Below, piece after piece: positions 14,033-22,894 of a stretch of 31,541 nt of DNA. The DNA is taken from positions 1 to 31,541 of the IMG/VR virus record IMGVR_UViG_3300025278_000003; one strand, 5' to 3'. A program made the translations under genes and the position numbers. The notes under the pieces are model-generated. The model worked only from the letters and a program-made list of their open reading frames with translations. It ran no database searches and was not told the DNA's origin. Source of the DNA: a virus. How positions within the stretch are numbered: the first letter of the stretch is position 1; each line of letters begins with the position of its first letter.

Positions 14033-14590
14033 ATGAAAGCTTCAGACAAACAATTCAGAAATCGCAGAGTTAAGCAAATCGAAAGTCTTTGCGAAAAATT
14101 CAATATTCCTGCTCACAAGCACTTTGCACAAACAGGAACAGTTTACTTTACTTTTGAAATAAACAACGAATCTGTAAAGTATAGAATAGCCGACCATGCA
14201 GATGCTTACGGCACAGCTAATTATAATTCAGATCCATATGAGTGTGATGACTATTTTCAATTTAAAAAAGAATTGATTAAAGAATACAAACCAATATTTG
14301 AAGACGCGCAAAAAGAAATGAGAGAAATTGAACAAGCTCATGATCTAAAGATTAAATCTGCACATGAAAAAAACATGCAAGACCCTCTTTATAGACTTGC
14401 ACAGAGATACCAAAAAGAATCTAATTATGATTTGGTACAGGTTGCAAATTTATTAAGAAGATTTAAAAATGAAGAAAATTCAGATGAATCTGTAATTAGC
14501 TTCATTCTTAATGACGAGCACGATTATAGAGATGAGGCAGCTATATCTTTGCTAATTGAAACAGTAAACCAAGATTTGAACAATGCCTAA
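14033..14590 (+). CDS. Hypothetical charged protein, separately promoted
   Basis: 185 aa from ATG 14033 (an in-frame GTG at 14006 is the alternative). A basic N terminus, a beta-rich part (TVYFTFEINNESVKYRIADHADAYG), a long charged helix (residues ~75-120) and a C-terminal helical region. More A-rich than neighbours, suggesting later acquisition. Transcribed from its own palindrome-controlled promoter after a terminator, so it may be expressed in the prophage. No recognised family; a defence or immunity role is only a guess. Confidence 0.6.
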   Translation: MKASDKQFRNRRVKQIESLCEKFNIPAHKHFAQTGTVYFTFEINNESVKYRIADHADAYGTANYNSDPYECDDYFQFKKELIKEYKPIFEDAQKEMREIEQAHDLKIKSAHEKNMQDPLYRLAQRYQKESNYDLVQVANLLRRFKNEENSDESVISFILNDEHDYRDEAAISLLIETVNQDLNNA

Positions 14591-14822
14591 ACTACCAAGA
14601 TTTATGATAGCTGAGAATCCAATGACAGATGATCGGCTGTTTATTATACACAATAGAAAGCCTCGATTTATAGCTGAGGTTAAAGAACCTGAAATAGAAG
14701 TCGTTCAATGGATTGATGATCCAGACCGACCAGAACGGCTTGCTAAATTAATGAGCCGTATGGGCGACTGGTACGTTGCCTATTGCGAATGGGAAGATGA
14801 CGACACGCCAAACCTAAATTGA
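14583..14822 (+). CDS. Small acidic hypothetical protein
   Basis: 79 aa, overlapping the previous gene by 8 nt. Acidic C terminus (CEWEDDDTP); beta-rich middle (RFIAEVKEPEIEVVQWIDDP). No recognised family. Confidence 0.55.
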   Translation: MPKLPRFMIAENPMTDDRLFIIHNRKPRFIAEVKEPEIEVVQWIDDPDRPERLAKLMSRMGDWYVAYCEWEDDDTPNLN

Positions 14823-14823
14823 T

Positions 14824-15009
14824 ATGACACATAAAGCCCTTAAACAATTCTTTGACGAACGTCCTGCTATTTCAAAAGCTATGATAGCTGAGGAAGCAAG
14901 TATTTCAAGACGGACGCTTAATTATGCGATTGATGATGGAGTGATTTCTAAGAAGACAGCCGAAGCACTTCTTCCTGTTTTGCAAAAATACGGCTGGCAA
15001 TCAGCGTAA
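14824..15009 (+). CDS. Small HTH protein
   Basis: 61 aa. AMIAEEASISRRTLNYAIDDGVISKKTAEALLPVL is a compact XRE-like HTH. It closes the small operon 13933-15009 and may autoregulate through the 13933-13952 palindrome. Its end overlaps the convergent spanin candidate gene by 9 nt. Confidence 0.65.
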   Translation: MTHKALKQFFDERPAISKAMIAEEASISRRTLNYAIDDGVISKKTAEALLPVLQKYGWQSA

Positions 15010-15483
15010 TCTTCTAGCTACCAAAAGCACTAGCACGAATGCGATCAAGCCACCGATCAGTAACGTTCCCCACCACGGTATTTTGCGTTCGTACTTTACA
15101 GTCTCTTTGGTTTCGGTTATGGTTTTCTCGGCAACGCTCACCTGTTGGGTATCGGGCTTAACTTCAGCGATCACTCGGTAGCGATTCACACCTTTGCGGA
15201 CATCGCGGACACTCTCATTTTTTATGATTCCTGACGCGGACACACTTTCCGGATCTGCGGACAAATCTAAATCAGGAAGCGGTATGATGGTGACGCGAAC
15301 GCGATCATCTTCGACAACAATGGTATCTGCTGCAATGACGGGAACGTCTAAGACATGCCCGGCAATAGGCACACTCACTTGCACAGAATCAATGCGTTCA
15401 GTGCGTGAGGAGGTTATTCGTTCAATTTGGCGACAGCCCGAAAGTGTCGTGAGTAGCAAAATCAATGGTACTATTTTTGTCAT
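15001..15483 (-). CDS. Candidate unimolecular spanin (lipobox + C-terminal TM)
   Basis: 160 aa. N-terminal lipoprotein signal with lipobox LSGC (C17); about 115 residues of beta-rich periplasmic sequence; a single C-terminal membrane span (WWGTLLIGGLIAFVLVLLVA, about 135-154) ending RRLR. This OM-lipid plus IM-anchor layout is that of u-spanins (T1 gp11 type), which fuse inner and outer membranes at lysis. Family cannot be proven by sequence alone; topology is the argument. Last gene of the inverted late block, in keeping with a lysis function. Confidence 0.55.
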   Translation of the reverse strand: MTKIVPLILLLTTLSGCRQIERITSSRTERIDSVQVSVPIAGHVLDVPVIAADTIVVEDDRVRVTIIPLPDLDLSADPESVSASGIIKNESVRDVRKGVNRYRVIAEVKPDTQQVSVAEKTITETKETVKYERKIPWWGTLLIGGLIAFVLVLLVARRLR

Positions 15484-15495
15484 GGTGTGTCCGTT

Positions 15496-16020
15496 TTAAT
15501 TAAAAGGCTCTGTCATATTTTTGGCGATGCGTGGCGTCAGTAACCGAACAATGTTGTCTTCTTCCTGCTTCGTTAAACCGACGAACCGGTACAGCACTTT
15601 GTTGATGCCGACGCCCTGATCTGTCAGGTAGCCTACTATTTCCATTGCGCGGTCTTCGCTCAATCCATCCAAGTAACCGGCTTCCAATTCTACATCGCCG
15701 TTGCGAACAGAAGCCCGAACTCGCATCGCTTCAAGCACTCCAACCTTTCCCATAAACAGCGTAACTCGGTCGATGGGTAATCCGATTTTAGCACGCTTCT
15801 TTTTGTGCGATTCGCTTTTGTATTTTCGGGACTGTGCCGTGCCTCCAAACTTCTGAGTCAGGTATCTACCTCGCGAGGATCTGAGCTGAATGATGCTCAT
15901 CATCTGCGCACCGGCATAGTTCACATCTTGGGTTTTAACGGAATCATCTACCGAGGTTTTTAGCCGTTCGATAATTTGATCGAAGGCTCTTTGATCAAGA
16001 TCTAAATCAAAGCCGTTCAA
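15496..16020 (-). CDS. gpG-like virion morphogenesis / tail completion protein
   Basis: 174 aa. Contains SSRGRYLTQKFGGTAQSRKYKSESHKKKRAKIGLP, then LFMGKVGVLEAMRVRAS, and a C-terminal GLTKQEEDNIVRLLTP. This pattern (K-rich loop followed by a beta strand and a short C-terminal helix) resembles Mu gpG/phage virion-morphogenesis proteins. Overlaps the portal gene by 4 nt. Moderate confidence for the family. Confidence 0.5.
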   Translation of the reverse strand: MNGFDLDLDQRAFDQIIERLKTSVDDSVKTQDVNYAGAQMMSIIQLRSSRGRYLTQKFGGTAQSRKYKSESHKKKRAKIGLPIDRVTLFMGKVGVLEAMRVRASVRNGDVELEAGYLDGLSEDRAMEIVGYLTDQGVGINKVLYRFVGLTKQEEDNIVRLLTPRIAKNMTEPFN

Positions 16021-17303
16021 AATCCAAGCCCTCCCGTACTCTTCACAGGAATGGTATCATCTTCATCTTCAGGAACAGAAAGGTTCAATTCTTTGCGGTA
16101 TTGCCTTTTGCTTAATGAAACGGTTTTATTTGCTTCATTTAAAACGCGAACATTCGTGAGCTTGTCTTCCTCGCTTTCAATCACAAGATCGATACTACAC
16201 ATCAACTTACCGTTCCAGTTTAGCTCAACAATAGGCAGCACGAAGTGGCGCATGATTACGCGCATTGCTTTTTGCTTGAGCTTAGTGGCCACATCCTTAC
16301 GAATACCATTGGTGGTATACATAGCTGCGTAGCTTCCGTTCTTGCCCATGTTATCGGTTAGGCTTTCGGACTTAATGATCTTGGCAATCGCTTTATTCCA
16401 TCGATCAGCTGAGCGATCAAATACATCTACGCTTCCACTCTTGTTAGACTCAGGGAACTCGATGGTATCATTTTCACCAACAACCATCCGCGCATCGCTT
16501 CCGGCACTAAGTACGGCTTTTTTCACCGTTGCTTCATTTCCACCCGGGCCAACTTTACCAACGATCATTGGTGTAGCAAACACTTCATTGAATGCTGCTG
16601 CATCTTCCTCGTTGAAATATTTGAAAACGGCATACCGAATACACGCCAAGCCCACTCCGAAATCGGTGAAGTCTATATCCTCAAAGCTCGGTAGTTTCTT
16701 TTCAGTGAACAGCAGAACCGCTCCTTTTTCATAGGTATAGTAAGGCTCGTCACCAAGGTACAGCGTATTGCACTCATCGGTTTTGTTCTCCTTTTTGGCA
16801 TATAACCAACTCCGGGGAATTACTTCATAGGTCGTTGGAATCTGCCAAGATCTTCCTTCGATGGTTTCCACGCTCCACGCCTCCGGAGGAATGTTTACCG
16901 AGCTGAATCCGTAATAGTGGCCATCCAATAATTCATCGATCAGCGCAAGCATGTCCATCTTTTCGAAGATCTCTTCAAATACAGCTGCTTGCTGCTTTCC
17001 TGCTTCGCCGTCCTCTTCATTTGGAGTGATGCTGAAGTCGTTGCCGGTAATGGCAGACTTTAGTGACTGCATAGCTCCAGGGATCTCGTCATCGATATTG
17101 TAAAAGAACTTAAGGATCTCAAACAAGTGAGCCGGATTGCCTTGCTGAGCTGAGCGGAACGCTTTCTTAAAATCGCTTGGCGTTACGTGCTTACTGATTG
17201 CCGGAAACGAACGCGACTTTGAATTGGCGATGATGGTACTGGTTACACCACCGGCTTTCGCTTTCAGGTTTCTTGGCTGTAATATGTTCGTTTTCATTTT
17301 CAT
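16017..17303 (-). CDS. Portal protein, Mu gp29-like (DUF935)
   Basis: 428 aa. Contains the DUF935 layout: IDDEIPGAMQSLKSAITGNDFSI near the N terminus, LALIDELLDGHYYGFSSVNI, PRSWLYAKK, FGVGLACIRYAVFKYFNEEDAAAFNEVFATPMIVGK, then the C-terminal region. Forms the dodecameric portal for DNA entry. Next to DUF6527-like protein and terminase in the inverted block. Confidence 0.85.
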   Translation of the reverse strand: MKMKTNILQPRNLKAKAGGVTSTIIANSKSRSFPAISKHVTPSDFKKAFRSAQQGNPAHLFEILKFFYNIDDEIPGAMQSLKSAITGNDFSITPNEEDGEAGKQQAAVFEEIFEKMDMLALIDELLDGHYYGFSSVNIPPEAWSVETIEGRSWQIPTTYEVIPRSWLYAKKENKTDECNTLYLGDEPYYTYEKGAVLLFTEKKLPSFEDIDFTDFGVGLACIRYAVFKYFNEEDAAAFNEVFATPMIVGKVGPGGNEATVKKAVLSAGSDARMVVGENDTIEFPESNKSGSVDVFDRSADRWNKAIAKIIKSESLTDNMGKNGSYAAMYTTNGIRKDVATKLKQKAMRVIMRHFVLPIVELNWNGKLMCSIDLVIESEEDKLTNVRVLNEANKTVSLSKRQYRKELNLSVPEDEDDTIPVKSTGGLGF

Positions 17304-17629
17304 AAGTGATGATGTATTTCTTCCATTTCTATTGTCTTACCTGCTAGTTCGTGATGGCAATCAGAGAGAAATTGAATCTTTCCTTCAGTAACAAAAAGAT
17401 GGCATCTGCTTTTTGGATTATGCTTATTTACTAGCAGTGAAGGTTTAAAAGTGGGTGTTCTTCTTGTGCCTGAAAACGTCCAGGAATGTCCACAGCTACC
17501 TACTTTATAACCGTGCAGGCAATTACAACCCGGACAAAAGAACCAGTAGTGATCACAGCCATCGGCTTGATCTTTAAAAACTCCGACAACGTCCGGTCGT
17601 TTGTGTAATAAATCTGTGAATTCAGGCAT
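17300..17629 (-). CDS. DUF6527-like small protein
   Basis: 109 aa. Cys/His-rich (CPGCNCLHGY, CGHSW), then RTPTFKPSLLVN, SRCHLFVTEGKIQFLSDCHHELAGKTIEM. This matches a small phage protein family (DUF6527) often encoded near terminase/portal genes; likely metal-binding. Overlaps neighbours by one to four bases. Function unknown. Confidence 0.6.
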   Translation of the reverse strand: MPEFTDLLHKRPDVVGVFKDQADGCDHYWFFCPGCNCLHGYKVGSCGHSWTFSGTRRTPTFKPSLLVNKHNPKSRCHLFVTEGKIQFLSDCHHELAGKTIEMEEIHHHL

Positions 17630-19281
17630 TATCTTCGACTCCTTTTATATCTGCGTTTGCTGATAGATTGATATTTAACTTTAGATCGCTTTAGTCGGCT
17701 TCTCACTTTAGTACGGCAGGCTTCCAATGCATCAGGTGCATCCACATATGGATGATCAGGATAGTTCTCTAGTTGATCTTTAGCAGCTGAAAGATCGTCG
17801 CTCAGCTTAACCGGGAAGAGCATGCGTTCTTTGTCGAAGTCTACTTGCATACTGTCAATCCGCGAGTGCTTTTCTCCAGGGTTTTTATATGCACGAACCG
17901 GAAGGTGAACGCCGAGCTCATCTTCCATTGCTTCGAGATCCTCTTCGAATCTATTTTCTTGATCATAAGCGTCTTCATATCCACCATCTTTCAATCCGAG
18001 ATACGCCCATTTTTGAAAGGCATCGTACCAACGATCGATCACTTCACTCATCGCGGTTCCCTGCCGGCAGTAGCAATCAAGTACATAAAAGTTTGATCCA
18101 TCATAGAGCAGCACAAACCAACACTTGTAGGCTGAGCTCTTACTTCTTCCCCATGCAGGATCTAACCAACTAAAGATGGCGAACTCCTGAAGCCCTGATT
18201 CAAAAGGAAGAAGGTCTTCAGGTTTATATCGCGGAAAATTGCTGAAGACTTTACCAGGAGCGATCGGGTTTCCATTCATCTCACCTTCGTAGCGGTACTT
18301 CATGGCAGCGCGCTCCGACTTATACCAACGAGGCTTATATCTTTCCGGCCACAGGTATTTAACTTCACCGTTCACTATTCGTTCAGCTTTGTAAATAAAA
18401 CCTCGGCGAACTCTAAGCCCGTCACTGGTTGGAAGCTTGCCGTTGTTGCGCTTGCAGATCTTAGCAAATAAACCCGGAACAGATCCGGTCTTTTTAAATT
18501 CTTTCAGATCTTCCTCGTTTTCGTAGATCTCTTCAAAACCTTGATGAAGCGCGGAAGTCTTCTTTCCCATATTCCCCAACCAAACAAGTGGGCCGGTTAT
18601 GGCTCCGTATAATTCCTGTACCACCCAGTCCACTTTCTTCTTTCCGTTTTGTGGATTGTGAGTGTCTTTGGTTTTCTCGAGATCATCCACCAACGCGCCT
18701 TGAGGTCGCAGGTTCAGAAAAGTCATCCCTTTTCCGGAAGTGTCATCCGATACTGCTTCAAACTGGAACAGGTTTCTTTTGCCGGTAGCTTTGCATGTTA
18801 CTCTTGCCCGGTAGATCCCGTTGATGGAATCTTTCTTTATGACTTTGATGTCGTAATCTGCCTGCACTCTTGGATTGTCCATCATGTCCATATCGATGTA
18901 TTCGATATGACTCCAAGCTCGAGAGATCTTCTCCGCTCCAAATATCCAATATTGGATTCGGCCATTGAGCGCCCCTTCCATTACGTTAATTCTGCACTCG
19001 ACAGATTTGGCATGTTCACGAGGGCCATGTATAATGAAGAGCGCTTTCTCGGGATAATTCATCATAGCGTCGAGATCGGCGTGGAACGCAGCCGATGTCG
19101 AATCTACATAATGCGGTAAATAGAGCTGCTTAAATTCTTCGGGATTGGCATTCGTTTGTTCGTGCCGGTCTTTAATGGCCTGCTTAGAACTATCGGAAAA
19201 CGGTGAAGTCGATTTACTTAACCGATCCGCATGAGCATCCAGTTTATTGAGGATATTTTTCTTGGCCGCATTGGTTGCCAT
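17629..19281 (-). CDS. Terminase large subunit
   Basis: 550 aa. ATPase part: Walker A-like GPREHAKS (residues 86-93), Walker B ALVDDLE (196-202). Nuclease part: SWLDPAWGRSKSS with D374, and later acidic residues (VYDAFQ… region, then DAPDALE near the end). Packages phage DNA, which in Mu-like phages is headful packaging starting near the left end. Overlaps the small subunit stop by one base. Confidence 0.88.
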   Translation of the reverse strand: MATNAAKKNILNKLDAHADRLSKSTSPFSDSSKQAIKDRHEQTNANPEEFKQLYLPHYVDSTSAAFHADLDAMMNYPEKALFIIHGPREHAKSVECRINVMEGALNGRIQYWIFGAEKISRAWSHIEYIDMDMMDNPRVQADYDIKVIKKDSINGIYRARVTCKATGKRNLFQFEAVSDDTSGKGMTFLNLRPQGALVDDLEKTKDTHNPQNGKKKVDWVVQELYGAITGPLVWLGNMGKKTSALHQGFEEIYENEEDLKEFKKTGSVPGLFAKICKRNNGKLPTSDGLRVRRGFIYKAERIVNGEVKYLWPERYKPRWYKSERAAMKYRYEGEMNGNPIAPGKVFSNFPRYKPEDLLPFESGLQEFAIFSWLDPAWGRSKSSAYKCWFVLLYDGSNFYVLDCYCRQGTAMSEVIDRWYDAFQKWAYLGLKDGGYEDAYDQENRFEEDLEAMEDELGVHLPVRAYKNPGEKHSRIDSMQVDFDKERMLFPVKLSDDLSAAKDQLENYPDHPYVDAPDALEACRTKVRSRLKRSKVKYQSISKRRYKRSRR

Positions 19282-19736
19282 TAAAGATCTCCAAATTTAC
19301 TCGCTAGCGATTGCGTGAATTCCATGCTGAGCTCAACTACTTTATTGAAGAGGTCTTCATCTCGTTCGCGGATCAGCTCCATGAACATTCCATTGGCATC
19401 GATCGCGTTTGCAACAAAGGCGAGATCCTTATTAAGATCTTCCATCATTTTACGATGCTTCGAAACCATGTCGACTTCTTTGGAAGTAACCAGTCGGTTT
19501 TCTTGTTCGGCCTCATCATAAATTCGATTGATCTGAGCCAAAGCTAACAGCCCGATCTTTAGGGTCGATGAATTCAAGAGTCTACGCTGCTTCTCCCAGT
19601 CTTCCTCTTCAGCCCATCCTGCAATTGTGATTGCTGTTGGTGGTAGAATTTCAGAAATTTGGGTGAAATCCATCCCTAGCACCACGAAATAACGTCGTGC
19701 GGTTGCGATCATTGATGATGGATAAGTTTTTGGCAT
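19281..19736 (-). CDS. Terminase small subunit (HTH)
   Basis: 151 aa. N-terminal HTH (GMDFTQISEILPPTAITIAGWAEEEDW, about 21-47) followed by a helical oligomerisation region, as in small terminases of Mu-like phages. First gene of the leftward late operon, with GAGGA upstream of its ATG. Adjacent to large subunit. Confidence 0.7.
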   Translation of the reverse strand: MPKTYPSSMIATARRYFVVLGMDFTQISEILPPTAITIAGWAEEEDWEKQRRLLNSSTLKIGLLALAQINRIYDEAEQENRLVTSKEVDMVSKHRKMMEDLNKDLAFVANAIDANGMFMELIRERDEDLFNKVVELSMEFTQSLASKFGDL

Positions 19737-19793
19737 GGCGATCTTCCTCTTTATTTAATGCTCACCACCAAGTTCGCCACCCTCGGAAATCAT

Positions 19794-19822
19794 TAAAGGG
19801 AAAATACCCTATTTCCCCTTTA
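19794..19822. promoter_or_regulatory. 29-bp dyad between divergent late operons
   Basis: TAAAGGGAAAATA (19794-19806), loop CCC, TATTTCCCCTTTA (19810-19822): 12 of 13 pairs. It lies in the 138-bp gap between the leftward (small terminase) and rightward (gp36-like) late operons, so it is well placed to bind a late activator. No convincing -35 was seen on either side, as expected if the promoters need an activator. Confidence 0.55.
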
Positions 19823-19874
19823 TCGAATTGCTCTGCTTCTCATCTTTGTGTCAGAATTAAACGCAAAGACCACA

Positions 19875-20309
19875 ATGTCATTCTGTACACAAACTGATCT
19901 TACTAATCGAAAAGGCGTGAAAGTGATCGCTGAGCTCACCGGAGATCCGGATGGAGAAACGGTGAATACTGCTCGAGTTACTTTAGCAATCGATGAGTTT
20001 GCAGAGCGCATTCAAGTGAATTTGAATAAGCAGTACCGAGGCGTTGAATTTGATGAGACTAATAAATTCTTAAATGGCCTGAATATCGAAGGCGCATATC
20101 TATTGTTAGAGAAAGATGCTTACGATGGATGGGATGAGAAAAACCTTGAAGCTTGGAAGCTGCTCTTAAAAGATCTCGAGCACATCGGCTCCGGAAAGAT
20201 TGATCTAAAGATTGAAACAGAAGAAGAAGAAGATGCAACGGTGGAAGGTTATTTCAGTACAAATCGTCGTGTATTTGGTCGTAACTCTTTAAACGGCGTG
20301 GAGGCTTAG
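19875..20309 (+). CDS. Mu gp36-like (DUF1320) protein
   Basis: 144 aa from ATG 19875 (an upstream in-frame GTG is weaker). TDLTNRKGVKVIAELTGDPDGETVNTARVTLAIDEFAERIQVNLNKQYRG follows the DUF1320 pattern (LTGDPDG…A…A…I…L..RY). In Mu this gene lies in the head/neck region, so a neck or completion function is likely. First gene of the rightward late operon. Confidence 0.7.
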   Translation: MSFCTQTDLTNRKGVKVIAELTGDPDGETVNTARVTLAIDEFAERIQVNLNKQYRGVEFDETNKFLNGLNIEGAYLLLEKDAYDGWDEKNLEAWKLLLKDLEHIGSGKIDLKIETEEEEDATVEGYFSTNRRVFGRNSLNGVEA

Positions 20310-20310
20310 T

Positions 20311-20751
20311 ATGATACAAGAAATACAAACAGCCTTCATCAATAGATTTGAAGCCGTGCGAACGGCAAGTGGCGACACTGATTATCCTAAAAGCATCAAA
20401 CCGTACAGTGATGAGTTGAGCAACCTTGGTAAGGTGAATATATATCCTTCCGTTTATGTGAACATTGCAGTAAATGGCGTACTTGAAGCTGATGACATTA
20501 ATGGGGCAATTCACACGGCATCGATCATTCCTGAGATCATTGTATTTGAAGAGAATAAAGCATCGAAAGATGCGAAGTACACCAAACTGGCTGAGCTCTT
20601 TGATTGGGTATATGATGCGCTTAAGGGACATATTTTCACGATTGAAGGTGTTCCAGTTGTAGCAGCTAAAAGAATAACCTGGAGAGCCTTCACTGAAACC
20701 AAGCCCGGATACATTGTAATTATGCCCGAACTGGAGGTACACACGTCATGA
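20311..20751 (+). CDS. Mu gp37-like (DUF1834) tail completion protein
   Basis: 146 aa. Starts after GGAGG. YPSVYVNIAVNG, IHTASIIPEIIVFEENKA, YTKLAELFDWVYDALKG and PGYIVIMPELEVHTS match the general layout of gp37/DUF1834 proteins, thought to cap the tail or join head and tail. Overlaps the protease gene by 4 nt. Confidence 0.65.
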   Translation: MIQEIQTAFINRFEAVRTASGDTDYPKSIKPYSDELSNLGKVNIYPSVYVNIAVNGVLEADDINGAIHTASIIPEIIVFEENKASKDAKYTKLAELFDWVYDALKGHIFTIEGVPVVAAKRITWRAFTETKPGYIVIMPELEVHTS

Positions 20752-21869
20752 AAGGTTTTGAAATAAAAGCAATGGCCGGTGTAATTGTCCTTGAGATCTT
20801 CGGGGAGTTTGGGTGGTGGACAAATCTTGAAGACTATCTGAGGTGGCAAATCAAAGAGATTGGAGAAGAGGCTCCGCTTCATATTCATATCGATTCTATT
20901 GGTGGAGATCCTCGAAGCGGAATGGCTCTGTACAATATCATTCAAAGCCATAAAGGAAAGACTACCGCATTTATTGAATACATGTGCGCTAGTTCAGCAA
21001 CGCTTCCGGCGTGTGCTTGTGATGAAGTTATCGGAAACGAATTTCCATTTGAATATATGATCCATGATCCATCAATCCTGATGGACTGGGTTACCCTTGA
21101 TGAGATCGAAGGCGCAAAGGCAGCGCTTAAATCATCGAAGGATGACATGGTTCGCGTGTATGTAGAAAAGACCGGACAAAGCGAAGCCACGATCTTGCAA
21201 TGGATGAAAGAAACTAAGTGGATGAAATCAGACGAAGCCTTGGAGCTTGGTTTTATCGATCAGATCCAATCGATTGATTCTACCCTAGAAGAGAAGGTGG
21301 ATTATGAGTTGGCAGCCAAAGCATACGCTGACAAAAGACCTAAAGAATTTGAAATAAAAGGGCGTGGTAAGTCGCCTGAACCCTCAAACAACAACACACA
21401 AATCAAAAGTAAAATGGAAGAATTCTTCAAAAAAGTGAAAGCAGCATTTGGCTTAGGCGACACGAGCGACGAAGCGGATGTAGTGATAAGAGCCAAAGAG
21501 CTAAAAGCTCAGGCGGATAAAGTTGATCAACTTGAAAAAGACAACGCAACTTTAACCAAGGAACGAGACGACGCGCTCGCAAAGGTAGCGGAATTGGAAG
21601 GCGAAGAGCCGACTGAGGAAGAGCTAGAACAGCAAGCAGAGCAAGAAGTTGATGCGCAGTTAGAAGCTGCTATCAAAGACTTTAAGATCTCAGCTTCAGC
21701 TAAAGAGAATTATGCGAAGACTTATAAGGGCAAGCCTGATGAGTTGAAAGCAGCGCTCGAGCTAATCGAGGAAGGCGCAGCGAAGCCGAAAGGATCGCCA
21801 CGGCAAAGTGCTAAAGCAAAAGCAGGCGCAGGAGTACATCCTGAAGTAGCTGCCGCTTGGGGTAAATAG
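20748..21869 (+). CDS. ClpP-type head maturation protease fused to scaffold
   Basis: 373 aa. N-terminal ClpP/S14-like domain: IHIDSIGGDPRSGMALYNII, catalytic Ser82 (MCASSATL), His106 (MIHDP). The final ~160 residues are a charged coiled coil (about 255-320) and a low-complexity tail ending WGK, typical of a scaffold released by self-cleavage, comparable to Mu gpI/gpZ. Preceded by GGAGG. It precedes the capsid gene as expected. Confidence 0.85.
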   Translation: MKGFEIKAMAGVIVLEIFGEFGWWTNLEDYLRWQIKEIGEEAPLHIHIDSIGGDPRSGMALYNIIQSHKGKTTAFIEYMCASSATLPACACDEVIGNEFPFEYMIHDPSILMDWVTLDEIEGAKAALKSSKDDMVRVYVEKTGQSEATILQWMKETKWMKSDEALELGFIDQIQSIDSTLEEKVDYELAAKAYADKRPKEFEIKGRGKSPEPSNNNTQIKSKMEEFFKKVKAAFGLGDTSDEADVVIRAKELKAQADKVDQLEKDNATLTKERDDALAKVAELEGEEPTEEELEQQAEQEVDAQLEAAIKDFKISASAKENYAKTYKGKPDELKAALELIEEGAAKPKGSPRQSAKAKAGAGVHPEVAAAWGK

Positions 21870-21922
21870 TCCAACCAAAACCAATTATTAAAAAAAATAC
21901 ATCACATAAAAATTAATCAGTC

Positions 21923-22894
21923 ATGAATATTACTCAACTAACAGCGCAAGCCCGACCAGCTATGACCGAACGAGGTCAGCGTTTTATCTCCTTGGTTCTT
22001 GGTTACTCTGTTCTATTAAGAACATTGCTGAACTTTAAACTTAAAGCAACGGAGCACCAGTACCGTCCGGCAGCAGGTTCTCAGTCATTAGCAGCGCGAG
22101 CTCTTAATGCAAACTATACACCTGCTTCAATGAGTCCGGCGGCAGTCCTAGCAGGAGTGCTTTCCGCTCACGGTTTCTTCCTAAAGTATGATCAAAGCTA
22201 CAAGGCAGATCATGATCTAGGAATCGGAATTGAAATGGATCAGTGGTACGATGACAACCTCGATGACAAAGCCTACGACACGGCAATGGCTATTGAGGCG
22301 CTTATTTTAGCGGGATCTGGTTCCGGAAATAACATGGCAGGACTAACAACCATATTAGACGGAACAAACGTCGCTGGTCTTGGAATCACGATGGTTATCG
22401 ATGCCTTAACAGGGTCAGGACTAAGTGGTGACAGTTTCGATTTAACTACTTCAGCTAACTTTGACAAGTTCTTAGAGCAGTTGGATAAGTGGAAAGCAGA
22501 AGTAGCAGGCGCAGATGCAATCATTTGTAATCACTCTACAGCTGCGAGATTGGCAACTATCGCGAGAATTAAAAACTCTTGGGGTCAGGGTGTAGATACT
22601 CTTGGTAATCCGGTTGATATGATCAACAGAATGAGCATCATTCCGGTTGATGATACTGTTCTTACAAAGACTGAGGATGACAATGCCGGAACTCCAGTCG
22701 CCAATACAAGCTCGATCATCGTAATGAAGAACGCTGAGGGATTGTGGAATATCAATTCAAACTCAGGGCTAGGCTTCTACGATCACGGCGAGCTTAGTGG
22801 CGAGCAGCAGGAAGGAATCGGTTTTGAATTCCGCGCCAAGAATGAAATCAAGCGTAAGCGAGCGCTTAGAAGAGTCCGAAATATCAAAGTATAG
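21923..22894 (+). CDS. Major capsid protein (HK97 fold)
   Basis: 323 aa. No predicted signal or membrane segments. Contains the GIEMDQWYDDNLDDKAYDTAMAIEALILAG spine-helix-like region, DAIICNHSTAARLATIARI (P-domain-like) and a C-terminal KNAEGLWNINSNSG…GFEFRAKNEIKRKRALRRV typical of HK97-fold capsids. Follows the protease/scaffold gene and is followed by a terminator, allowing high expression. Confidence 0.85.
   Translation: MNITQLTAQARPAMTERGQRFISLVLGYSVLLRTLLNFKLKATEHQYRPAAGSQSLAARALNANYTPASMSPAAVLAGVLSAHGFFLKYDQSYKADHDLGIGIEMDQWYDDNLDDKAYDTAMAIEALILAGSGSGNNMAGLTTILDGTNVAGLGITMVIDALTGSGLSGDSFDLTTSANFDKFLEQLDKWKAEVAGADAIICNHSTAARLATIARIKNSWGQGVDTLGNPVDMINRMSIIPVDDTVLTKTEDDNAGTPVANTSSIIVMKNAEGLWNINSNSGLGFYDHGELSGEQQEGIGFEFRAKNEIKRKRALRRVRNIKV

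Noticed and set aside
18649-19119. 156-codon plus-strand frame
   Set aside because: Antisense to the terminase large subunit; composition explained by its codons.
20254-20742. 162-codon minus-strand frame
   Set aside because: Antisense to the gp37-like gene in a continuous rightward operon.
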